Program-made: the position numbers and the translations under genes | Notes under the pieces: model-generated | The model's input: the letters and a program-made list of their open reading frames with translations, nothing else | The model's database searches: none | What the model was told of the DNA's origin: nothing | In this document: in pieces, positions 1 through 4,850 of the stretch | Position numbering within the stretch: the stretch's first letter is position 1 | Layout of the letters: the number at the start of each line of letters is the position of its first letter | From: Methanobacteriota archaeon | GTDB lineage: Archaea > Thermoplasmatota > Poseidoniia > Poseidoniales > Poseidoniaceae | Length of the DNA: 7,117 nt | Assembly: GCA_002714305.1 (NCBI GenBank) | Contig: PAWY01000014.1 | Location: 23,027-30,143 of the forward strand | Direction of reading: 5' to 3'

Positions 1-1181
1 CTGGCGCTGACCGCCACGACGTTTCTCCCGTTGGCCGGTTCCAGCACACCTTCTCCACCGTTGCCGGGCGCGACGAAGGCCACGGACCAAGGCATGGCTT
101 TGGCGTAGGCGTCGAACCGTCCCGTTCGTTCGGTGTAAGCCGTCGTATCGTCTCCCCACGAGTTTGAATGAATCACGCCACCATGTGAAGAGGATTCCCA
201 AAGCAATTGGTCAACGGGAGGTGGCGCCCAACCGTCGGCTGAGACGATGTCTTGTATCACCAAGGTTGAACCGTGAGCCAAGGTCGAGCCGTTGCTTGGT
301 GCTTGGCCTTGGCGGAAATTGTCAACGTGGTGGCAGGCCAGTGAACCGATGACGTGGGTTCCGTGGCGATAATCGCTGTGACCGGGGGTGTCGTTGCCAT
401 CCACGCTCGTGTTGAGGTGGAGGATCTTTCGATGTTCCTCACCAAAGATGCCAACAGCTGGGTAGGCTGCACCGCTTTCAGCGTGAGGGCTCGCCGGCGA
501 TGTAGCGTTTCGGAAACAGGCGTGGTCAGCATCGATTCCACTGTCTGCAACACCCAAAACGACTCCTGAGGCGTTCAATCCCAGCGACCAGAAGGGGTGA
601 TGGTCAAGCATTCCGGCTTCCATCAGAGCCGAGGCTTGGGCGTTTCGTGCCTTTGTTGTAAGCACGGGCTCAATCCAAAGCACACCATCGGTTTGAAGCA
701 GCGGCTGGAGGGCCATGGCGTTCGGTGCATGGACGGTGAATGAGCCGGGGAGGCTCCCTCCAACGTCAAGCGATGTTGAATGGATGGAGAGGCCATGGTG
801 GGCCAGAGCGGATTGCACAGCTTCGATGCCGCTTGAAGGAAGGCGAGGCTCCAACAGAACACGGAAGTGCTGGGGTGTTGATTCGGTGGCGAGGGGCTCC
901 CGGAATTGGGCCGTCTCCGACGGCTCCACCGTCACCCATGAAGGCCACGATACACGGGCTTCATCGGCCCAAACCAGCAGAGCATCGGAGTGAATGTTTC
1001 GCAGTGGCTGAACACCTCGATCTTCCAACATTGACCATCGTTGCGATGTCCACACGCCCTCATTGAGCACGAGTACATGCTCGCCCTTTGCAGGCGAGTA
1101 CGTCTCGTCGGGGAGCTCCGGAGTCAGGCCCGACGCGAGCGGCGCGAGCAACAACACGACCATCCAAACGGCCCTCCACAT
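1..1181 (-). CDS. Secreted subtilisin-family (S8) serine protease, 3' part cut by window edge
   Basis: Translating the minus strand from the ATG at 1181 gives 393 uninterrupted codons to the left edge. Residues 1-18 (MWRAVWMVVLLLAPLASG) look like a Sec signal peptide, so the product is probably exported. Residues about 20-195 look like propeptide material; 'LLQTDGVLWIEP' near 161-172 is typical of S8 propeptides just before the mature domain. The catalytic domain then shows the Asp motif VADSGID (D213), the His motif HGTHV (H273), an 'HSNSWG' strand (338-343) and the oxyanion-hole motif APGNGG (N374). The catalytic Ser must lie beyond the left edge, so activity cannot be confirmed here. Two oddities are seen: the usual Gly before HGTH is Arg (YRHGTHV), and Asp and His are 60 residues apart against about 32 in subtilisin BPN', implying an insertion that includes 'HRKI'. 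A GAGGG ribosome-binding site sits 6 nt upstream of the start (1188-1192). The gene is transcribed divergently from the ribosomal protein operon. The family is certain; the substrate is unknown. Confidence 0.9.
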   Translation of the reverse strand, partial: MWRAVWMVVLLLAPLASGLTPELPDETYSPAKGEHVLVLNEGVWTSQRWSMLEDRGVQPLRNIHSDALLVWADEARVSWPSWVTVEPSETAQFREPLATESTPQHFRVLLEPRLPSSGIEAVQSALAHHGLSIHSTSLDVGGSLPGSFTVHAPNAMALQPLLQTDGVLWIEPVLTTKARNAQASALMEAGMLDHHPFWSLGLNASGVVLGVADSGIDADHACFRNATSPASPHAESGAAYPAVGIFGEEHRKILHLNTSVDGNDTPGHSDYRHGTHVIGSLACHHVDNFRQGQAPSNGSTLAHGSTLVIQDIVSADGWAPPPVDQLLWESSSHGGVIHSNSWGDDTTAYTERTGRFDAYAKAMPWSVAFVAPGNGGEGVLEPANGRNVVAVSA

Positions 1182-1276
1182 ACAAATCCCTCTTCTCCGT
1201 GCCTCCTTAATCTGTTTCCCTGCGGTCTCTTAACGCGCCAGCGCGTTTAAGGATGGATGGCAGGTCGGATGGCCCG
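1182..1276. promoter_or_regulatory. Divergent intergenic promoter region between the S8 protease and rpl18a
   Basis: This gap separates two divergent genes, so it must hold both promoters. On the minus strand a TATA-like AGATTAAGG (core TTAA at 1207-1210) is centred about 27 nt upstream of the protease ATG. On the plus strand TTTAAGG (1246-1252) is centred about 29 nt upstream of the preferred rpl18a ATG at 1277. Archaeal TATA boxes lie about 25-27 nt before the transcription start, so both spacings suggest very short or absent leaders. A second plus-strand candidate, CTTAAC near 1229-1234, would instead fit transcription starting close to the ATG at 1253. No clear BRE element was identified. 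These are motif and spacing arguments only. Confidence 0.45.
1229..1251. repeat. Near-perfect palindrome in the divergent promoter
   Basis: The left arm CTTAACGCGC (1229-1238) is matched by the right arm GCGCGTTTAAG (1241-1251) around a 2-nt centre, with one extra T in the right arm. The right arm overlaps the plus-strand TATA-like box. It could be a regulator binding site covering the rpl18a promoter, or a chance GC-rich palindrome. The symmetry is seen directly; the operator role is inferred. Confidence 0.4.
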
Positions 1277-1549
1277 ATGAAGGCCTATCGAGTATCAGGA
1301 ACCGCCCCGTTTGGCAGCCAACGCCAGCCCTTTTCCTACGACCTACCAGCTGAGGATGCCGATGCGGCGACCCACAAGGTCTACTCTCTGCTCGGCTCCC
1401 GTCACCGGGTGACCCGCCGAAGCATCAACATCGAGAGCGTCGGGGAAATCGACCCTCGCACGTCCACCGAACCCACCGTTCTCCACCACTTCCGCGACGA
1501 GATTGCCGCCAAAGGCGGACTCATTGCTCAAGCCGCAGAAGAAGAGTGA
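1277..1549 (+). CDS. rpl18a: Large-subunit ribosomal protein LX (L18Ae / eL20)
   Basis: The protein opens MKAYRVSGTAPFGSQRQPF and continues through 'AEDADAATHKVYSLLGSRHRVTRRSINI', the archaeal LX pattern: an MK(A/V)xRV(S/K)G start, then KVYSxxGSxHxVxRRxIxI. It is a 50S subunit protein. The start at 1277 is chosen because family members begin at this MKA(F/Y)RVSG. An in-frame ATG at 1253 would add eight residues (MDGRSDGP) with no family counterpart. No strong Shine-Dalgarno precedes 1277; AGGT at 1262-1265 is too distant, but a TATA-like box about 29 nt upstream fits a nearly leaderless transcript. At 90 residues it is longer than typical archaeal LX (about 75-80), owing to a C-terminal tail with helical character ending EEE. 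It is followed by pfdA and ftsY, the usual archaeal order. rpl39e, rpl31e and tif6, which often precede LX, are absent here. Confidence 0.9.
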   Translation: MKAYRVSGTAPFGSQRQPFSYDLPAEDADAATHKVYSLLGSRHRVTRRSINIESVGEIDPRTSTEPTVLHHFRDEIAAKGGLIAQAAEEE

Positions 1550-1552
1550 ACT

Positions 1553-1571
1553 CGGCCGGCAACGCCGACCG
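1553..1571 (+). other. Possible stem-loop just after rpl18a
   Basis: Three bases after the rpl18a stop, CGGCCGGC (1553-1560) can pair with GCCGACCG (1564-1571) across an AAC loop, with one C-A mismatch. It lies in the 112-bp gap before pfdA. No long T-tract follows, so it is not a typical archaeal terminator. It may set a processing point or a difference in expression between rpl18a and pfdA, or may be chance in GC-rich DNA. The rest of the gap shows nothing else I can support apart from the pfdA ribosome-binding site. Confidence 0.3.
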
Positions 1572-1647
1572 CTCATTTGGAAAGGATGAACTCTCTTCCT
1601 CCCTTCAACGCTCGTTGGCGCGGGATTCTTCAACCCCAACCAACTCC

Positions 1648-1652
1648 GAGGG
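1648..1652 (+). promoter_or_regulatory. Shine-Dalgarno site deciding the pfdA start
   Basis: GAGGG lies 9 nt before the ATG at 1662 but directly abuts the in-frame TTG at 1653. Translation from 1653 would leave no spacing, so this site favours the ATG. Confidence 0.6.
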
Positions 1653-1661
1653 TTGAACGAC

Positions 1662-2237
1662 ATGGTGGACCGCGCCCAACTCCAGCGCTTGGCTCAGGAG
1701 GTTGAAACCCTCCGCAAGCGTCTCGAAGAAATCAATCTTCGAATTGAACAGGTCGATGTTGTTCTTGCTGAACACACCATCACCGATGCCGTCTTGAATA
1801 CGCTTCTTGCCCACGATGCGGGCGCCAGCATTTCCACTCACCTCCCCATTGGCTCAGGCGTCAGCCTCCCCTACCGCCATCAAGATTCACAAGAGGGCAC
1901 GGCCCTCGTCGATCTTGGCGCGGGGGTGTTCGGCGAACGCACATGGAGCGACGTTCGGACCTTAACCCAGCAACGACAAGCCGACATCCAACATCTTCGT
2001 GATGAACTCAAACAACAATCTGATCAGACGGAAGCCTCACTGGCTCAAGCTGCCCAATCGTTCAACCGCCTTGCTGAACAACTCAAACAACAACCCCCGG
2101 CAACTCCGGCAGGTCCGCCCACCATCGAAGCGCCACCGCCGGCGGACGAGGTTGTCGACGAATCAACATCAGAGCCCCAGAACCGCCGGCCTCGCCGTCG
2201 CGGAATGTTCGGTGGCGACCTGACATTGGATGATTGA
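1662..2237 (+). CDS. pfdA: Prefoldin subunit alpha with proline-rich C-terminal extension
   Basis: Prefoldin is a cytosolic hexameric (alpha2 beta4) chaperone that holds nascent or unfolded proteins in its coiled-coil tentacles and passes them to the group II chaperonin. In this 191-residue protein, residues 1-45 form the N-terminal heptad-rich helix (LQRLAQEVETLRKRLEEIN). Residues 55-92 hold the beta-hairpin core, with 'LPIGSGV' (61-67) and 'VDLGAGVFGE' (83-92), which match the alpha-subunit hairpin consensus. Residues 95-143 form the second helix. The remaining 48 residues are proline-rich, then basic (RRPRRR, 175-180), ending GMFGGDLTLDD; archaeal alpha subunits are usually about 140 residues and lack this tail. 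The ATG at 1662 is preferred on Shine-Dalgarno spacing over TTG at 1653. The position between LX and ftsY is the usual archaeal context and independently supports the call. The beta subunit is not in the window. Confidence 0.9.
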   Translation: MVDRAQLQRLAQEVETLRKRLEEINLRIEQVDVVLAEHTITDAVLNTLLAHDAGASISTHLPIGSGVSLPYRHQDSQEGTALVDLGAGVFGERTWSDVRTLTQQRQADIQHLRDELKQQSDQTEASLAQAAQSFNRLAEQLKQQPPATPAGPPTIEAPPPADEVVDESTSEPQNRRPRRRGMFGGDLTLDD

Positions 2238-2240
2238 GGG
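2236..2240 (+). promoter_or_regulatory. Shine-Dalgarno site for ftsY overlapping the pfdA stop
   Basis: GAGGG overlaps the TGA of pfdA and lies 6 nt before ATG 2247 but 0 nt before ATG 2241. It therefore favours 2247 as the start and indicates coupled translation of pfdA and ftsY. Confidence 0.6.
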
Positions 2241-2246
2241 ATGAGA

Positions 2247-3629
2247 ATGGGGCTGTTTGATCGCTTTCGTAAGCGTGTACACGAAGTGGCAGAAGAGACC
2301 GACGACGCCGCCCTTTCGGTTGAGGAGGCCTCCGAAGAAGCGCAGGCCTTGTTGAATCAACCCGCCGCTCCAGAGGAGGATGATTGGGATGATGTCGACG
2401 AGGAACCTGCTCAACCCATGGTCCAAGAGACCGACACAGACGATGATGATGACTGGGACACATGGGACGATGACGAACCCATGGCCCCCGTTGTGCTGAC
2501 AAAGAAGGAGCGCAAATTTCTCGAACGTCAGCAAAAAGAACGCAAAAAGCGGGAACAAAAGGCCAAGAAAGCCATGAAGAAACGAGGCGCCGTCGATGTC
2601 GCCCGACCGCAGGGCTCCAAAGTGGATTTGTCCATGATGCGCACCACCACCGGCCGACAACTCGTGCAGGTCCAACAGGCCCCAAAAGGCTCGAGTCAGA
2701 AAGCAGCGATTCAGATGCAAGACGGGCAAACCATCGACGTTGACCTCGGAGGCGGTGTTGTCGCTGAGGGTGGGCGAATCATCAAACCCGGCGAAGCCCT
2801 GGATAATTTGCTTGAAGAACTGGAATGGGTTCTTCTTGAATCTGATATTTCTCAACGTGCCACCGCCGCCATCATCGACAGTTTACGCCATGCTTTGGTC
2901 GGTGCCCGCCTCCGAAAAGGAGCGGATTTGGCCAAGGTTTTGGAAGCTGCTCTGAAGCGTGCCTTGCACGCCCTCCTCCAAGCCGGCTACTGGGATTTTG
3001 ATGCAACGGTTGACGGCTTCATTGAAGCCGGCGACCTGCCCGTGGTCATCATGTTGGTCGGTGTCAACGGAACGGGAAAAACCACCACGGCTGCCAAAAT
3101 CGCTCAACGGCTTCTCAACAACGGCCGAACGGTCATCGCTGCCGCTGGAGACACGTTCCGTGCGGGGGCGATCCAACAACTTGAGTCACATTGTGAACGG
3201 TTGGGCATTCGTTGCATCTCAAGTCAACGAGGAGGCGATTCAGCGGCCATTGCTCGCGACGCCATCGATTCAGCGAAGGCCAAAGGCATCGATGTGGTGC
3301 TGGTCGACACCGCTGGACGCATGCAAAACAAGACCAACCTGATGAACGAGCTCAACAAAGTGCGAAAGGTCACGAACCCTCATCTGACGTTGTTTGTCGG
3401 CGATTCTCTGGCTGGAAACGATGCCGTTGAACAGGCCCAGATGTTCCAAGAAATCATGCGGTTTGACGGCGCGGTTTTGACCAAGATGGACACCGATGCC
3501 AAGGGTGGTGCAGGCCTCTCCATCGCCTTTGCCACCGGTCGCCCGATCGTCTTCGCCGGCGTAGGCCAAGGCTACGAAGACTTGATGCAATTTGACCCAG
3601 ACTGGTTGCTTGACCAGTTGTTTGAGTAG
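2247..3629 (+). CDS. ftsY: Signal recognition particle receptor FtsY (SRP GTPase)
   Basis: FtsY is the membrane-associated receptor that docks SRP-ribosome complexes and pairs its GTPase with that of SRP54 to deliver nascent membrane proteins to the SecYE translocon. Positions count from ATG 2247 (460 aa). The start MGLFDRFRKRV resembles the amphipathic N-terminus of many FtsY proteins. The NG domain fills the C-terminal part: N-domain helices about 182-260, P-loop GVNGTGKT (272-279), DTFRAGA (302-308), DTAGR (354-358), TKMD (412-415) and the closing GQGYEDL (440-446). All GTPase motifs are intact. Before it lie a very acidic stretch (about 43-78, rich in D/E with several DDW repeats), a lysine/arginine-rich helix (about 85-113), and a segment at about 120-182 (including 'QMQDGQTIDVDLGGGVV') that I do not recognise in other FtsY proteins. 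An ATG at 2241 would add only Met-Arg and has no Shine-Dalgarno spacing. The family is certain. Confidence 0.97.
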   Translation: MGLFDRFRKRVHEVAEETDDAALSVEEASEEAQALLNQPAAPEEDDWDDVDEEPAQPMVQETDTDDDDDWDTWDDDEPMAPVVLTKKERKFLERQQKERKKREQKAKKAMKKRGAVDVARPQGSKVDLSMMRTTTGRQLVQVQQAPKGSSQKAAIQMQDGQTIDVDLGGGVVAEGGRIIKPGEALDNLLEELEWVLLESDISQRATAAIIDSLRHALVGARLRKGADLAKVLEAALKRALHALLQAGYWDFDATVDGFIEAGDLPVVIMLVGVNGTGKTTTAAKIAQRLLNNGRTVIAAAGDTFRAGAIQQLESHCERLGIRCISSQRGGDSAAIARDAIDSAKAKGIDVVLVDTAGRMQNKTNLMNELNKVRKVTNPHLTLFVGDSLAGNDAVEQAQMFQEIMRFDGAVLTKMDTDAKGGAGLSIAFATGRPIVFAGVGQGYEDLMQFDPDWLLDQLFE

Positions 3630-3668
3630 GGCGCAGGGAAGAAAAACCCCCTCCCCCTTCCACCCTTC
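3630..3668 (+). other. Pyrimidine-rich spacer between ftsY and the DUF1844 gene
   Basis: This 39-nt gap holds an A5 run followed by a C/T-only stretch (CCCCCTCCCCCTTCC, about 3647-3661). No ribosome-binding site and no T-tract terminator are visible. It may simply be a spacer. The absence of a Shine-Dalgarno means the next gene starts either by leaderless initiation or by translational coupling over a distance. Confidence 0.35.
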
Positions 3669-4049
3669 ATGGCCGATATGTTTGCCGACGAAGATTCCGC
3701 TCGTTTCTTTCAAATGATGCAAATGCTTCAGCGCTCGACGTTGCTCCAGATGGGGTATTTGCCCGACCAATCGGGCACCTTTCATTACAACATGGGCGAG
3801 GCTCGCGAGGGCATTGAAGTGCTCCGGATGTTTCAGCGAAAAACGGAAGGAAATTTGAGCGACCAGGAAACCCAAATGCTCCGTGCCGTCATCAGCGAAC
3901 TGCAAATGCAATTCACTCAAGCACCTCAACGCCGCCGCCAGCGTGAAGAAGAACAGGCTCAGAGCGAAGTGATTCGCGAAACCTTCTCTCAACCCCAAGA
4001 CGGCCCGGTTGAAGACTTGTCAACTGCGGTTGAAAGCGAGGAAGAGTAG
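3669..4049 (+). CDS. DUF1844-family small protein, function unknown
   Basis: This 126-residue protein has a DUF1844-like core at about residues 10-83. It shows the family's order: a hydrophobic helix ending in a 'LG(L/Y)xPD' turn (here MGYLPDQSG, 28-36), a helix of the type 'A..(G/T)IEVLRMFQ.KT.GNL' (45-63), and 'SDQETQMLRAVISELQMQF' (64-82). I matched the pattern from memory of the family; no search was run. The domain has no known enzymatic residues and its role is unknown. The C-terminal 43 residues are charged and look disordered: a basic QRRRQR patch, then a run ending ESEEE. There is no signal peptide or membrane segment, so it is probably cytosolic. The ATG at 3669 is chosen as the first in frame; another lies at 3678, and neither has a Shine-Dalgarno. 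It follows ftsY by 39 bp on the same strand and is likely co-transcribed, so a role near protein targeting is possible but unproven. Confidence 0.72.
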   Translation: MADMFADEDSARFFQMMQMLQRSTLLQMGYLPDQSGTFHYNMGEAREGIEVLRMFQRKTEGNLSDQETQMLRAVISELQMQFTQAPQRRRQREEEQAQSEVIRETFSQPQDGPVEDLSTAVESEEE

Positions 4050-4058
4050 CGGTTGTTT

Positions 4059-4069
4059 GATGAGTCATC
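4059..4069. repeat. Short inverted repeat upstream of the receiver-domain gene
   Basis: GATGAGTCATC is a perfect 5-bp inverted repeat around a single central G in the 44-bp gap before the receiver gene. It has the size of a small dimeric-regulator half-site pair, but at this length chance is a good explanation. Confidence 0.2.
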
Positions 4070-4093
4070 GCTCCTTGCGTTGGGTTGATTGGC

Positions 4094-4774
4094 ATGGGCT
4101 TGGTCACCGAAATCGACGATGATGCAGCACCAACGGTGCTGATCGTTGACAACAATCCAATGTCTTCGTTGCGCCTCTCCAATCTGTTCAAGACTCGAAA
4201 TTTCAACGTCGAGGTGTGTGAAGATGGGGACCAAGCCGTGGACGAATACATCCGTCTTGACCCGGAACTTGTCGTGCTCTCACTGGACATTCCCTCCCTC
4301 GACGGCCACCTCGCAGCTTTGGAAATGCGGGAGCATGGTGGCGAGAGCCGAATCGTGTTCGTCGCTCCAACCCGGATGGCCGACCTTGCTCGAAACGCAA
4401 CGTTCTCGGCCGGCGCGGTGACGTGGTTGCAAAAACCCATTTCAGGAGAGAGCCTCGAGTCGGCTTGGGCCACCATTCTCGGGCCGATTCCCGAAGCGCC
4501 CGGTTTGGACGACCTTGATGAGTTGTACCCCGACCGAATCCAAATCGAAGAGGACGCCGGCCCGTTGGCCATCCCCCTCCCTCTTCCGGCGTTGGGAGGG
4601 TTACCGCCTCTCGGCGAGTTACCGCCACTCGGTGAACTGCCCGTGGTCGTTCCGGTTGAATCGGATGCGGTCAAGCCAAAGAAAGGCAAAAAACGCCTCC
4701 TCTTGCTGGTCGTGATTGGCTTGGTGGCTGGAGCAGCAGGTTATGCTTACCAGCAGGGCATGCTGCCTGTGTGA
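4094..4774 (+). CDS. Tail-anchored receiver-domain protein (degenerate response regulator)
   Basis: Positions count from ATG 4094 (226 aa). Residues about 13-130 form a CheY-like receiver domain: strand TVLIVDNN (D19, with N20 where a second acidic residue is usual), then 'PELVVLSLDIPSLDG' with a likely phospho-acceptor D65, strand RIVFVA, and 'LQKP' with the conserved K114. The Thr/Ser normally ending strand 4 appears to be Ala (A91). Asp and Lys are therefore kept while two other active-site positions differ, so phosphorylation is uncertain. No output domain follows. Instead there is an acidic/proline linker with imperfect repeats (LPALGGL, PPLGEL, PPLGEL, about 165-182), a basic KPKKGKKR, and one hydrophobic helix (about 202-220) ending seven residues from the C-terminus. 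This predicts a cytosolic receiver tethered to the membrane by its tail. A TTG at 4085 is an in-frame alternative but adds only three residues. No histidine kinase is in the window. Confidence 0.75.
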   Translation: MGLVTEIDDDAAPTVLIVDNNPMSSLRLSNLFKTRNFNVEVCEDGDQAVDEYIRLDPELVVLSLDIPSLDGHLAALEMREHGGESRIVFVAPTRMADLARNATFSAGAVTWLQKPISGESLESAWATILGPIPEAPGLDDLDELYPDRIQIEEDAGPLAIPLPLPALGGLPPLGELPPLGELPVVVPVESDAVKPKKGKKRLLLLVVIGLVAGAAGYAYQQGMLPV

Positions 4775-4850
4775 CGTCCACGGCCACGCATCGACTTCAC
4801 AGAAGCAACGACCCAATTTGTTAATATCAATTCGTTGAGAGGTGTTACCC
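4775..4850 (+). promoter_or_regulatory. Probable promoter and ribosome-binding site of the propeller lipoprotein gene
   Basis: This 76-bp gap is locally AT-rich at 4815-4833, with a TATA-like TTAATATC at 4821-4828 centred about 26 nt before the ATG at 4851. That spacing fits a leaderless transcript. However, GAGAGGTG at 4837-4844, 6 nt before the ATG, is also a good Shine-Dalgarno that a leaderless message would not contain. One of the two is probably fortuitous, or the gene is also read through from upstream. Confidence 0.45.

Noticed and set aside
715..1066. Plus-strand open frames of 92 and 108 codons in the left region
   Set aside because: They are shadows of the S8 protease, which reads through on the minus strand with all expected motifs.
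1494..1519. CCGCC-AAA-GGCGG hairpin inside rpl18a
   Set aside because: It is a 5-bp stem within coding sequence of an intact conserved gene; it is easily explained by chance and codon use.
1586..1705. A 39-codon plus-strand ORF starting in the rpl18a-pfdA gap
   Set aside because: It overlaps the pfdA start out of frame, is Pro/Arg-rich, and does not resemble rpl39e or another small ribosomal protein.
2083..2855. Two long overlapping minus-strand open frames (200 and 228 codons) opposite pfdA and ftsY
   Set aside because: They lie antisense to two confidently identified genes and their translations show no recognisable domains; the frames are open as a by-product of plus-strand codon use.
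3643..3663. A5 plus C-rich run after ftsY considered as a transcription terminator
   Set aside because: Archaeal terminators are T-rich on the coding strand; this run is C-dominated and the next gene follows at once on the same strand.
4578..4645. Imperfect short repeat encoding PPLGEL units
   Set aside because: It is a small in-frame linker repeat inside the receiver gene, not a CRISPR or independent repeat element; noted with the gene instead.
3913..4689. A 258-codon minus-strand open frame opposite the DUF1844 and receiver genes
   Set aside because: Its translation is low-complexity (Ser/Gly/Pro-rich) and antisense to a recognisable receiver domain.
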